Notes: generated by a model not told the origin, from the letters alone. Positions 8,413 through 17,293 are shown, counted from the stretch's first letter. The stretch: 64,000 nucleotides of DNA from Paenibacillus sp. ACRRY (GCF_022346995.1 NZ_JAKRNM010000006.1:1-64000), one strand, 5' to 3'. Made by a program: numbers and translations.

Positions 8413-9342
8413 ATGCAAACCAGAACCTCAGGCAACACGCAGGGAATTGACGTCTCTCGCTACCAGGGCAATATCGACTGGGCCAAAGTGAAGGCAAGCG
8501 GCATGACGTTTGTGTTCATCAAGGCAACCGAGGGGCAGACGTATACCGATCCGAACTTTCAGAAAAATGTAAGCGGCGCACTGGCGGCAGGCATGCTGGT
8601 CGGAACGTACCACTTCTTCCGCGCTACCTCCACGGATGGGGCCAAGGCCGAAGCGGCGCATTATGCGAGTACGCTAAATAAGGTCGGAGGCGCGAAGGCA
8701 CTGCAGCTGCCACCGGTTATGGATTACGAGAACAACCCGGGCAATCTGAGCAAAGCACAGATCAACACGGTAGCCAAAGCCTTTTTAACTGAACTGCAGC
8801 GTCTAACGGGTGTAAAACCAATCATATATACGGGCAATTCATTTGCCAGCAATTTTGAACCTTCGCTGGGCACGTATGATCTGTGGGTTGCGAGGTACAG
8901 CAGCACACGTGTGCCGGATGACCAGCCTGCCTGGAAACGTTGGACATTCTGGCAGTATACGGACTCAGGCAAAGTGAATGGAATTAGCGGCAACGTGGAC
9001 ATGAATGAGTTCGAAGGATCGGCAGCGGAGCTGCGGGCCAGATATGCAGCAGCCACGCCGAAGCCGCCTGAATCATCCGAGCCTGTGAAACCGATCGAAC
9101 CACCGAAAGGGGGCGAACCGATGACAGCCGAAGAGAAAGCAGCGTTTGATGCGCTGAAAGCTCAGGTAGACAAACTGCAGGCGCGTCAACAGATGGAAGT
9201 TCCGGTGTGGGCGAAAGCAGCCGTGGATGCGGCACTGGCGTATGACACCAAAAATCCGCTGTTCAGCATCGATAATGGAGCAAGTTATGATTTTTACCGT
9301 TTTATTACGGTCATGTATCGCAGAGGTTTGTTCAAGAAGTGA
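8413..9342 (+). CDS. Phage endolysin, GH25 family lysozyme
   Basis: This 309-residue protein starts at ATG 8413, with AAAGGGTG at 8397-8404. A GTG at 8404 overlaps that site and is rejected. Residues 10-205 form a glycoside hydrolase family 25 muramidase: GIDVSRYQGNIDW (catalytic-site Asp), FIKATEGQTY, PVMDYE and FWQYTDSGKVNGISGNVDMN. GH25 enzymes cut the MurNAc-GlcNAc bond of peptidoglycan. A Pro/Glu-rich linker and a C-terminal region (EKAAFDALKAQVDKLQARQ, a short coiled coil, then a conserved small domain) probably bind the wall. It has no signal peptide, so export would depend on the upstream holin. Confidence 0.92.
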   Translation: MQTRTSGNTQGIDVSRYQGNIDWAKVKASGMTFVFIKATEGQTYTDPNFQKNVSGALAAGMLVGTYHFFRATSTDGAKAEAAHYASTLNKVGGAKALQLPPVMDYENNPGNLSKAQINTVAKAFLTELQRLTGVKPIIYTGNSFASNFEPSLGTYDLWVARYSSTRVPDDQPAWKRWTFWQYTDSGKVNGISGNVDMNEFEGSAAELRARYAAATPKPPESSEPVKPIEPPKGGEPMTAEEKAAFDALKAQVDKLQARQQMEVPVWAKAAVDAALAYDTKNPLFSIDNGASYDFYRFITVMYRRGLFKK

Positions 9343-9395
9343 GTTAACACAGATATAATAATAGCCATGATGAACGTTACCAGAGCGGGATTAAG

Positions 9396-9439
9396 AGGGG
9401 ACACATAGGCATTTCCATGTCGAATAGTGTTCCTTTTTT
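9396..9439 (+). terminator. Terminator after the endolysin gene
   Basis: AGGGGACAC (9396-9404) pairs with GTGTTCCTT (9427-9435), two pairs being G-U, and TTTTTTG follows. It ends the phage tail and lysis operon. Confidence 0.6.
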
Positions 9440-10182
9440 GTGTTTTATGTAACTAAAATTAACGCGTGAATAAAGTTGGAGACTTATGTCCGCAAAACTC
9501 TTGTCTAATTGATGAATGTGATGTAAAGTAAGTTACACGAAATTGTTTTCAACCACTGTTTATTTACATAAATCTCCTCACCATGACAGAGCCTTAACAT
9601 GACAAGTTATCGTAATGTCTCCCTGTTGTCTAATCCCTACATCTTCGAACACACACACTCATACACGCCAGCTTCATACAACTACTTTCTGAGAACTACG
9701 ACGTACTACATCCATTTAGCTTTTAACAATTGTTAGATGCTGCCTAACCCTTCCAATGGTCAATGCCAAACTTCATGAGCAAACAAAAAATATGTATCTA
9801 AAACGAGCGATGTTTTACTACCATGTCGTGATGCAATTCTCTTGTCTTTTTTGTCTTCTAACTCAATTTTCACTTCCATCCAAATAGTAAAATGCTGTTG
9901 CTAATTGACCTAAGTTCAATTATTGCGCAACTGAGCCGAACTAACCTTTTTACTAAAAGGTAATCTATTGAATCCACATAATCTTATAATCTGTGCCCGG
10001 TCCGCAAAATCTTAAAAAAACGAATGGTAAATCCACCTTATCCTAATACGATCATAATTACAGGTATCACAGGCACCTAAAGCCTTTTATTGATACAAGC
10101 AAGCACCGAACCAATGGCTATCATTGAAGTTTTTTCACGCCAGCATTACACACATTATGAGACAGGGAAGGGTGTTGTACGT
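9440..10182 (+). other. AT-rich gene-free stretch between phage module and ABC importer
   Basis: No convincing gene, RNA or attachment-site repeat was found in these 740 bases. The only visible structure is a short hairpin, ACCTTTT-TACT-AAAAGGT at 9944-9961. This gap could be the right edge of the prophage, but no direct repeat marks an att site inside the window. An open frame reaching back to 10090 in front of the next gene has no ribosome site. Confidence 0.5.
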
Positions 10183-11835
10183 ATGCGAATGAGAAAGAAA
10201 TGGATGTCCGGTTTTGTGACTTTGGCTTTGAGCACCGTCTTGGTGTTGTCCGGCTGCTCCAGCAATGAAGAAACAGGCAATTCACCTGCTCCGGCAGAAG
10301 GTGCCGATCCCCCAACAGAAACTGCAGCTCAGGATACGATGATTATGGGCCGCGGTGGGGACTCGGTGGCATTGGACCCTGCGATTGTAACAGATGGGGA
10401 GTCGCTGAAGATTGGGCACCAGGTGTTCGACTCATTGCTGGATTACAAGGAAGGCGAGACGGAGGTCGTTCCTGGTCTGGCAGAGAGCTGGGAGATTTCA
10501 GCGGATGGCCTGAAGTACACGTTTAAGCTGAAGTCCGGCGTGAAGTTCCACGATGGAACAGATTTTAATGCCGAAGCCGTTGTGTTTAACTTCAACCGTT
10601 GGAGTGATCCGGCGAGTGAATATAAATTTGAAGGGGATTCCTTCGACTATTACGATTCCATGTTTGGGCCAGAGGATGGCCGTGTCATCAAGGAAGTGAA
10701 GGCGATTGACGAGACGACTGTGGAGTTCACGCTGAACCAGCCGCAGGCGCCTTTCCTACAAAATATCGCGATGACCCCATTCGGCATTGCCAGTCCAACA
10801 GCCATTCAGGAGAAAAAAGAGAATTTCAAAAGCGAACCCGTGGGCACAGGTCCATTTGTATTCGTAGAGTGGAAGCGGAATGACTCCATCACCCTGGAGA
10901 AAAATCCGAATTACTGGAAAGAGGGCTTACCGAAGCTGAACAAAGTCATTGTTCGTTCGATTCCGGACAACACGGCACGCTTCAATGCCCTGCAAAATGG
11001 CGAGATTGATGTCATGGAGGATCTGAATCCGGATGATCTGTCCATTCTCGAAGGCAACAGTGAGCTGCAGAAGATTGAGCGTCCACCGTTCAACGTGGCG
11101 TATATCGGCTTTAACTTTAAGAAGAAACCTTTTGACGATGTAAAAGTAAGACAAGCCCTTAACCATGCGGTGAACAAGCAGGGCATTATCGATGCGTTCT
11201 TTGCCGGACAGGCTCAGCCTGCGGTGAACCCGATGCCGCCAACCCTGTGGGGTTACAACGATGCCATTGAGGACTACCCGTATGATCTGGAAAAAGCAAA
11301 AGCATTGCTGGCCGAAGCCGGCTTCCCGGACGGATTGCCAGACCCGGTGACGTTCTATGCCATGCCGGTGTCCCGTCCTTACATGCCTGACGGCAAGAAG
11401 GTGGCCGAAGCCATTCAGGCTGATTTTGAGAAAATCGGAGTGACCGTCAACATCGAATCGCCGGAGTGGGCGACTTATCTCGATGATGCAAAAGCCGGAG
11501 AAAAGGACGATATCTACATGCTCGGCTGGACCGGAGACAACGGCGACCCGGATAACTTCCTGTACACGCTGCTGGATAAAGACGCAATCCCGGGCAACAA
11601 CCGCAGCTTCTATGTAAACGAAGAATTGCATGTGCTGCTGACGGATGCGCAGAAAGAAACGGATCAGGACAAACGCGCCGAGCTGTACAAACAGGCTCAA
11701 GTCATTATCAAGGAAGATGCACCGTGGATTCCACTTGTGCACACGACACCTATTCTGGCAGGCAAAGCAAACCTGAAAGGTTTTGTGCCGTCCCCACTCG
11801 GCAGCGAATCCTATGCAAATGCTTATTTTGAATAA
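10183..11835 (+). CDS. ABC transporter substrate-binding lipoprotein, peptide/nickel type (SBP_bac_5)
   Basis: This protein is 550 residues from ATG 10183 (GGGAAGGGTG at 10165-10174). The signal peptide ends in a lipobox, LVLSGC, with Cys25 as the lipidated residue. The mature part shows the family-5 solute-binding pattern: VPGLAESWEISADGLKYTFKL-type opening (beginning VVPGLAESWEIS), FHDGTDFNAEAVVFNF, EPVGTGPFVFVEWKRND, KVRQALNHAVNKQGII and the C-terminal GWTGDNGDPDNFLY. The last motif is typical of DppA-like dipeptide or glutathione-type binders. It works with the two permeases downstream. The ATPase subunits are not in this window, so they must lie elsewhere or be shared. Confidence 0.9.
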   Translation: MRMRKKWMSGFVTLALSTVLVLSGCSSNEETGNSPAPAEGADPPTETAAQDTMIMGRGGDSVALDPAIVTDGESLKIGHQVFDSLLDYKEGETEVVPGLAESWEISADGLKYTFKLKSGVKFHDGTDFNAEAVVFNFNRWSDPASEYKFEGDSFDYYDSMFGPEDGRVIKEVKAIDETTVEFTLNQPQAPFLQNIAMTPFGIASPTAIQEKKENFKSEPVGTGPFVFVEWKRNDSITLEKNPNYWKEGLPKLNKVIVRSIPDNTARFNALQNGEIDVMEDLNPDDLSILEGNSELQKIERPPFNVAYIGFNFKKKPFDDVKVRQALNHAVNKQGIIDAFFAGQAQPAVNPMPPTLWGYNDAIEDYPYDLEKAKALLAEAGFPDGLPDPVTFYAMPVSRPYMPDGKKVAEAIQADFEKIGVTVNIESPEWATYLDDAKAGEKDDIYMLGWTGDNGDPDNFLYTLLDKDAIPGNNRSFYVNEELHVLLTDAQKETDQDKRAELYKQAQVIIKEDAPWIPLVHTTPILAGKANLKGFVPSPLGSESYANAYFE

Positions 11836-11885
11836 CGGATATATGTGAGCTGAAATCATCATCATTTTTCGTTTCATCTTTCAAG

Positions 11886-11965
11886 GCGCTGGTAAACACG
11901 CAATGCTTGACAGAATCCACATCTGGTCATAACAATCTAAAGCATTCTTGTCTACCAGCGCTTTT
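11886..11965 (+). terminator. Nested hairpin between binding protein and permease genes
   Basis: GCGCTGGTA (11886-11894) pairs with TACCAGCGC (11953-11961), followed by TTTTAT. An inner stem, AATGCTT with AAGCATT, lies in the loop. Such leaky terminators or 3' stabilisers often lie between a highly expressed binding protein and its permeases; that role is inferred. Confidence 0.55.
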
Positions 11966-12008
11966 ATAATGCATGTTGCATGATACGTCAAAGGCAGGTG
12001 AATAGGGA

Positions 12009-13013
12009 TTGAACAGTTATATTGTCAAACGCATACTCGTGCTGCTGCCCGTACTGCTCGGCATGACCCTGATCGTCTTTTCCATCATTCATGCCATCCC
12101 GGGCGACCCGGCGGAGACGATTCTTGGGCAAAAGGCAACCGAACAGTCCAAGCAAGCCCTTCGGGACCAGCTCGGACTTGATAAACCGTGGTTCCAGCAG
12201 TATTTCGCTTATCTTGGCGATTTGTTCCAAGGAGACTTGGGCACATCCATCCGTACCAAGGTGCCTATTGCCCAGGAAATCGTACCTTACCTGACAGCGA
12301 CGCTCGAACTGACGATGGCGAGTATGCTATTTGCCGTCATTATTGGCGTTAATGCGGGAATCGTCAGCGCATGGAAACATAACTCCTGGTTCGATTACTG
12401 TTGTATGGTTATTGCCTTGGTTGGTGTGTCGATGCCAATCTTTTGGCTGGGTCTGATGGAACAGTGGCTGTTTGCCAACAAGCTGCACTGGCTGCCCTCT
12501 ATTGGAAGAATGAACGCACGCGATCCCGTCGATGCCATCACCGGTCTCTATGTTCTGGATACGATGATTGCCGGTCGTTGGGACCAGCTGTGGACCGTTA
12601 CCAAACATCTCATCCTGCCAAGTGTTGCGCTTGGAACCATTCCGATGGCCGTTATTGCCCGGATGACTCGCTCCAGCATGCTTGAGGTCATGAGTTCGGA
12701 TTATATCCGCACCGCAAAGGCGAAGGGACTCGGTCCGTTTTTTGTCGTGTATGGACATGCACTCAAAAATGCCTTTATTCCGGTCCTGACCGTTATCGGC
12801 ATCCAAACCGGCTCTTTGCTCGGCGGCGCGGTCCTGACCGAAACGATCTTCGCTTGGCCTGGTGTAGGGCGCTATATATATGAAGCGATTAGTTCGCGGG
12901 ATTATCCGGTCATTCAGAGTGGCATTCTGATTGTTGCCTTCTTTTTCGTATTGATCAACCTGATTGTCGACCTGCTCTATGCTGTGTTTGATCCCCGGAT
13001 TAGCTATAAGTAG
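12009..13013 (+). CDS. ABC transporter permease, DppB/OppB type
   Basis: This 334-residue protein starts at TTG 12009, with AGGTG and AGGGA stretches just upstream. It has an N-terminal membrane helix (RILVLLPVLLGMTLIVFSIIH) and the conserved PGDPAETILG segment. About five further helices follow, plus the inner-membrane EAA loop (MLEVMSSDYIRTAKAKGLGP, then HALKNAFIPVLTVIG), which contacts the ATPase. The LGGAVLTETIFAWPGVG motif is diagnostic of the DppB/OppB/GsiC family. It pairs with the DppC-like gene downstream to form the channel. Confidence 0.93.
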   Translation: MNSYIVKRILVLLPVLLGMTLIVFSIIHAIPGDPAETILGQKATEQSKQALRDQLGLDKPWFQQYFAYLGDLFQGDLGTSIRTKVPIAQEIVPYLTATLELTMASMLFAVIIGVNAGIVSAWKHNSWFDYCCMVIALVGVSMPIFWLGLMEQWLFANKLHWLPSIGRMNARDPVDAITGLYVLDTMIAGRWDQLWTVTKHLILPSVALGTIPMAVIARMTRSSMLEVMSSDYIRTAKAKGLGPFFVVYGHALKNAFIPVLTVIGIQTGSLLGGAVLTETIFAWPGVGRYIYEAISSRDYPVIQSGILIVAFFFVLINLIVDLLYAVFDPRISYK

Positions 13014-13069
13014 GAACTCCATCATTTGTTTTGATGAATGAATTTCAAATAAGATAGATATCAGAAATT

Positions 13070-13214
13070 ACACGATACGAAGAGTGCAGAACCAATCTGT
13101 AGAAGCGAAGCGTTCGCCTTTATCACCGGATTTTCCATTTATATTCATGGAATCAAAAAAATCTGGGGATAACAGCGATCGGAAGATGGTTCAGCAATGG
13201 TAGTCTGAAGTGTT
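13070..13214 (+). repeat. Dispersed hairpin element, copy B
   Basis: The central stem pairs TTATCACCGGATTTT (13120-13134) with AAAATCTGGGGATAA (13158-13172). An inner TTCCAT/ATGGAA stem closes it, and an outer GAACCA (13089-13094) pairs with TGGTTC (13187-13192). It is most like copy D, lies between the two permease genes, and has the same orientation as the other copies. Confidence 0.75.
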
Positions 13215-13267
13215 ATTAGAATCATTCTTCTTATCTTTCATTCATAGCCAAAGAAGGGAGACGCCGC

Positions 13268-14164
13268 ATGGCCAAATTATCAACCAACACTGGACAATCC
13301 ATAGAAGCAGTATCGGCACGTGCATCCGGTCCATGGCGGGAAGCCTGGAGAACATTTCGCCGCAATCGGCTGGCGCTCGCCGGACTGATCATTATTGTGT
13401 TTTTCATCCTGCTGGCCTTCCTGGCTCCATACATTTCTCCTTATGATTACAAGGAACAAGTGCTGACAGATCGCCTTCAGGCTCCTTCGGCAGAGCATTG
13501 GTTTGGTACCGACGATCTGGGGCGTGACGTATTTTCCCGAGTGCTTCACGGAGCGCGTATCTCATTGTGGGTGGGGTTCTTCTCGGTGATCGGCTCCATT
13601 ATTGCGGGAGCATTGCTTGGTCTGGTTGCAGGATACTATGGAAAATGGGCAGACATGCTCATCTCGCGTCTATTCGATATTCTGCTGGCCTTTCCGGGCA
13701 TCCTACTCGCAATTGCCATTGTGGCAATCCTTGGTCCCTCGCTGCAAAATGCATTACTCGCCATAGCCATCGTCAACATTCCGACCTACGGAAGATTGGT
13801 GCGTTCGCGTGTACTTAGCTTGAGACAGGAGGAATTCATTACATCTGCCCGCACACTGGGCGCGAATAATATGCGAATTCTGTTCCGTCATATTCTGCCG
13901 AACAGCCTTACCCCGCTGATTGTTCAGGGGACGCTGGGCATCGGCACAGCGATTATTGAGGCAGCCGCACTGGGGTTCCTCGGCATGGGTGCACAACCGC
14001 CTGACCCGGAATGGGGCAAAATGCTCTCGGATTCCCGTCAGTTTCTACAAAAGGCCCCGTGGACACTCATTTTCCCAGGACTTTCCATCATGCTGACAGT
14101 GCTGGGCTTCAACCTGCTCGGGGATGGATTGCGTGATACCCTTGATCCGAAGATGGTGAAGTAA
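13268..14164 (+). CDS. ABC transporter permease, DppC/OppC type
   Basis: This 298-residue protein starts at ATG 13268 behind AAGGGAG at 13253-13259. The N-terminal cytoplasmic part (WREAWRTFRRNRLALAGLII) and the following HWFGTDDLGRDVFSRVLHGA are signatures of the OppC_N and DppC family. The EAA loop reads EFITSARTLGANNMRILFRH. The C-terminus GLRDTLDPKMVK is also typical. It acts with the DppB-like permease and the binding lipoprotein as a peptide, dipeptide or nickel importer; the substrate cannot be read from sequence. The gap to the upstream permease carries a hairpin element. Confidence 0.93.
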   Translation: MAKLSTNTGQSIEAVSARASGPWREAWRTFRRNRLALAGLIIIVFFILLAFLAPYISPYDYKEQVLTDRLQAPSAEHWFGTDDLGRDVFSRVLHGARISLWVGFFSVIGSIIAGALLGLVAGYYGKWADMLISRLFDILLAFPGILLAIAIVAILGPSLQNALLAIAIVNIPTYGRLVRSRVLSLRQEEFITSARTLGANNMRILFRHILPNSLTPLIVQGTLGIGTAIIEAAALGFLGMGAQPPDPEWGKMLSDSRQFLQKAPWTLIFPGLSIMLTVLGFNLLGDGLRDTLDPKMVK

Positions 14165-14252
14165 ATGAAGGGATGCGCTCCATTCTTTCATTGACCCGCT
14201 TTTTTAACCAGCTTATTAGCCAGGCTGACCATTTCAGCTATACCAATCAGAG

Positions 14253-14290
14253 AAAAGCCGGTTCGAACGATGATTCGAGCTGGCTTTTTG
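14253..14290 (+). terminator. Terminator of the ABC importer genes
   Basis: AAAAGCCGGTTCGAA (14254-14268) pairs with TTCGAGCTGGCTTTT (14274-14288) with one mismatch, and a T-run follows. Confidence 0.8.
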
Positions 14291-14377
14291 TATTGTCTGA
14301 TGGATTACGTTAAAATCAAATATGCGTGTATAAATGAAGTGTTAATCTACCATTTTGTTAAAATAACGCCCGGCGTA

Positions 14378-14407
14378 TTGACACCCAATTTTGCCATATG
14401 TTATATA
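14378..14407 (+). promoter_or_regulatory. Sigma-A promoter for htpG
   Basis: TTGACA at 14378-14383 is followed, after 17-18 bases, by a TTATAT/TATATA -10 region at 14401-14407. The CIRCE operator begins 12 bases further, so it covers the likely transcription start. No other gene lies between this promoter and htpG. Confidence 0.75.
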
Positions 14408-14418
14408 AAAGAAAGGGT

Positions 14419-14445
14419 TTAGCACTCCGGTCACCTGAGTGCTAA
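14419..14445 (+). promoter_or_regulatory. CIRCE operator (HrcA binding site)
   Basis: A perfect inverted repeat, TTAGCACTC-N9-GAGTGCTAA, matches the CIRCE consensus exactly. HrcA binds CIRCE and represses class I heat-shock genes such as groES and dnaK. Here it sits on the htpG promoter. From recall, B. subtilis htpG is not under HrcA, so the arrangement differs from that model. Confidence 0.95.
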
Positions 14446-14518
14446 CACATGATCCTTTATACTACAGCGACTACATATGGAATAATTAATTTTGTTTCAT
14501 AGAACGAACTTGGAAACT

Positions 14519-14668
14519 ACACGGGAACGAAGCGTTCAGAACCAATTTGGAGAAGCGGAGCGTTCGCCTTTATCACCGGATTTTCCACTTATAATAATGG
14601 AATCAAAAAAAATCTGGGGATAACAGCGATCGGAAAATGGTTCTGATTAGCGAAGTGGCTTCGTGTAA
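14519..14668 (+). repeat. Dispersed hairpin element, copy D, in the htpG leader
   Basis: The central stem pairs TTATCACCGGATTTT (14570-14584) with AAAATCTGGGGATAA (14609-14623). The outer stem pairs CAGAACCA (14537-14544) with TGGTTCTG (14638-14645), and a further ACACG/CGTGT pairing is possible. The copy is downstream of the CIRCE promoter and 70 bases before the htpG start codon, so it should be present in the mRNA leader. Confidence 0.75.
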
Positions 14669-14739
14669 AGGTAAATAGTTTGTTCTATAACTGCAAATCA
14701 ATCATTCTATATCCCAAATTGAAAGGAGAACACCCATTC

Positions 14740-16620
14740 ATGGCCAAGAAACAGTTCCAGGCAGAATCCAAACGTTTGCTGGATATGATGATCAACTCCA
14801 TCTATACCCAAAGAGAAATCTTCTTGAGAGAATTGATCTCCAACTCCAGTGACGCCATTGACAAAATATATTACAAAGCCCTTACCGACGATACGCTCGT
14901 CTTCAACAAAGAGGATTACTACATCAAGCTGACCATTGACAAAGAGAACCGTACACTCACGTTGACTGATACCGGAATCGGGATGAGCCAGGAAGAGCTG
15001 GAGAACAATCTCGGGGTTATCGCGAAGAGCGGCTCGCTGGCGTTCAAAAAGGAAAACGAAGCCAAAGACGGCCATAACATCATCGGACAGTTCGGGGTTG
15101 GTTTCTACTCTGCGTTCATGGTGGCGGACAAGCTGACCGTAACAAGTAAAACGCTGGGGAGCGACGAAGCCTGGAAATGGGAGTCCGAAGGTGCAGATGG
15201 ATACACGATCACTCCAGCGGAGAAAGATTCCGTAGGTACGGAAATCGTCCTGACGATTAAAGCAAATACCGAAGAAGATTCGTACGATGAGTTTTTGGAA
15301 GAGTATCGCCTGAGATCCATCATCAAGAAATATTCCGACTTCATTCGTTACCCGATCAAGATGGATGTGACAAGTCAGCGTCCGAAGGAAGGTACGGAGA
15401 ACGAGTTTGAGGAGTACAAAGAAGAGCAAACCGTGAACAGCATGGTGCCGATCTGGCGCAAAAACAAAAGCGAGCTGACTGAAGAAGATTACAACAACTT
15501 CTATATGGAAAAACGGTACGGTTTTGACAAACCGCTCAAACACCTGCACATCAGCGCGGATGGCGCTGTGGTATACAATGCCATTCTGTTTATTCCAGAG
15601 AGCACGCCGTTTGATTACTATACCAAAGAGTACGAAAAAGGCCTGGAATTGTACTCCAACGGTGTCCTGATCATGGATAAATGCGGCGATCTGCTGCCGG
15701 ATTACTTCGGATTTGTCAAAGGTATGGTTGATTCGGAAGACCTGTCCCTGAACATCTCCCGTGAAATGCTGCAGCATGACCGTCAGCTGAGCCTGATCGC
15801 GAAAAATATCAAAAACAAAATCAAGAGCCAACTGCAAAGCCTGCTGAAGGACGATCGTGAAAGCTACGAGAAGTTCTATCAAGCGTTTGGACGTCAGTTG
15901 AAATATGGCGTATACAGCGACTATGGCGCAAATAAGGATACACTGCAGGATCTGCTGCTGTTCTCTTCTTCCAAAGAGAAGAAGCTGGTCAGCCTGGACG
16001 AGTACGTTTCCAGAATGCCGGAAGATCAGAAGTATATCTACTACGCATCGGGTGAGTCCATTGAACGGATCGAGAAGCTGCCTCAGATTGAGGGCGTATT
16101 GGATAAAGGATATGAAGTACTGTACTTCACGGAGGACATCGATGAATTCGCGATCAAAATGATCATGAACTACAAGGAGAAAGAGTTCAAATCCATCTCC
16201 AGCGGTGACCTGGGTATCGAAGACAGCGAGGACAAAGAGAAAAACGAAGCAGAAGACAACGACAACAAAGAGTTGTTCGAAGCGATGCAAGCACAGCTGG
16301 CAGGCAAAGTAAAAGCCGTCAAAGCTTCCAAACGCCTGAGAAGCCATCCAGTATGTTTGTCCACCGAAGGTGAACTGACCATCGAGATGGAGAAAATCCT
16401 GAAAGCCATGCCGAACAGCGAAAATGTACAGGCAGATAAGGTGCTGGAGATCAACGTCAATCATGATGTCTTCAAATCCCTGAAAGATGCCTACGCACAG
16501 GATAAGGAAAAATTGAGCCTGTACACTAGCTTGCTGTACCACCAGGCATTGCTGATCGAGGGCTTGCCGATCCAGGATCCGGTAGAGTTCACAAACGATA
16601 TCTGCAAAGTGATGGTGTAA
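14740..16620 (+). CDS. htpG: Chaperone HtpG (bacterial Hsp90)
   Basis: This protein is 626 residues from ATG 14740, the length usual for Bacillales HtpG, with AAAGGAGAA at 14722-14730. The longer frame from 14680 has no ribosome site. The N-terminal GHKL ATPase domain shows FLRELISNSSDAIDKI, DTGIGMSQEEL and GQFGVGFYSAFMVADK. The middle domain carries the client-binding and ATPase Arg segment (LNISREMLQHDRQLSLIAKN), and the C-terminal dimerisation domain follows. HtpG is a cytosolic ATP-dependent chaperone. Control by a CIRCE operator 295 bases upstream and a structured leader is read from the sequence. A terminator follows the gene. Confidence 0.98.
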   Translation: MAKKQFQAESKRLLDMMINSIYTQREIFLRELISNSSDAIDKIYYKALTDDTLVFNKEDYYIKLTIDKENRTLTLTDTGIGMSQEELENNLGVIAKSGSLAFKKENEAKDGHNIIGQFGVGFYSAFMVADKLTVTSKTLGSDEAWKWESEGADGYTITPAEKDSVGTEIVLTIKANTEEDSYDEFLEEYRLRSIIKKYSDFIRYPIKMDVTSQRPKEGTENEFEEYKEEQTVNSMVPIWRKNKSELTEEDYNNFYMEKRYGFDKPLKHLHISADGAVVYNAILFIPESTPFDYYTKEYEKGLELYSNGVLIMDKCGDLLPDYFGFVKGMVDSEDLSLNISREMLQHDRQLSLIAKNIKNKIKSQLQSLLKDDRESYEKFYQAFGRQLKYGVYSDYGANKDTLQDLLLFSSSKEKKLVSLDEYVSRMPEDQKYIYYASGESIERIEKLPQIEGVLDKGYEVLYFTEDIDEFAIKMIMNYKEKEFKSISSGDLGIEDSEDKEKNEAEDNDNKELFEAMQAQLAGKVKAVKASKRLRSHPVCLSTEGELTIEMEKILKAMPNSENVQADKVLEINVNHDVFKSLKDAYAQDKEKLSLYTSLLYHQALLIEGLPIQDPVEFTNDICKVMV

Positions 16621-16723
16621 TCGCATCACCGAGCTGGGCCTTGTAATGAGCGTGTAGTTTCACGCTATCAGCATTTCCTATAAGTAATGGGCCAGCAGAA
16701 GTGCAGCGCCTGACCATCTCCAC

Positions 16724-16756
16724 CCGACAGGGCAATTCCGTCCCTGTCGGTTTTTT
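16724..16756 (+). terminator. Terminator after htpG
   Basis: CCGACAGGG (16724-16732) and CCCTGTCGG (16742-16750) form a perfect 9-bp stem followed by TTTTTT. Confidence 0.93.
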
Positions 16757-16914
16757 ATTTTCTCCCCCTCTCAATGGAAACAAATAGGAGACAGAGGATC
16801 ATGAAAGTGGCGCACTTGAATTGAGAATGAGTATGTCTCATGTAACTTCCTAATTACTTTAGATTCTACGAATATACTATTTTTTATTGAAATCATAGCG
16901 ATCAGCAGCGAAAT

Positions 16915-17050
16915 AGTGGAGGGGACGGAATCGATTCTGAAGAAGCGGAGCGGTCGCGTTTGTCTCCGGGTTTTTCCCTTGCCAAGGGAAATTCAGAAAA
17001 CCTGGAGACAACAGCGATCGGAAGAACGATCCGTAACCGGAACGGCCAAC
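16915..17050 (+). repeat. Dispersed hairpin element, copy C
   Basis: The central stem pairs TTGTCTCCGGGTTTT (16960-16974) with AAAACCTGGAGACAA (16997-17011), with one G-U. The inner loop forms TTCCCTT/AAGGGAA, and GGTCGC pairs with GCGATC outside. It lies between the htpG terminator and dgt and is most like copy A. Confidence 0.75.
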
Positions 17051-17112
17051 GATGCTCATAAGTTCGTAATTCTTCCTAATTTTTAGATTCTCTAAGTGGT
17101 TTCATATTTTAA

Positions 17113-17257
17113 TGAATATCATTTTCATTTAGGTGCACGGATGATAGTCTGTCGGGGTATAATAAAAGAAGAAGACTGTACATCGCAAGTTGATGTGAGA
17201 AGAGATGACAATCACAGACAGGTTTTGCTTTTCGAAACGACGGATGTTGTGTATAAT
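17113..17257 (+). promoter_or_regulatory. Upstream region of dgt: -10 candidates and a Fur-like box
   Basis: TATAAT occurs at 17158-17163 and again at 17252-17257, the latter 37 bases before the dgt start, but no good -35 box fits either. TGAATAT-C-ATTTTCA at 17113-17127 resembles the 7-1-7 Fur box at 11 of 14 positions. In such AT-rich DNA this may be chance. Confidence 0.25.
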
Positions 17258-17293
17258 CACTCAAAATAGAGACAGTCGGCTAGGAGTGATCAC

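Noticed and set aside
9440..10182. Possible prophage attachment site at the right edge of the tail module
   Set aside because: No direct repeat, tRNA gene or integrase is seen. The left edge of the phage region is outside the window.
14707..16629. A 640-codon open frame on the minus strand opposite htpG
   Set aside because: It mirrors a fully conserved HtpG gene codon by codon, has no ribosome site and gives a Phe/Gln-rich protein typical of a shadow frame.
17113..17127. A Fur-like box upstream of dgt
   Set aside because: It matches only 11 of 14 positions in AT-rich DNA, and iron control of a dGTPase is not expected.
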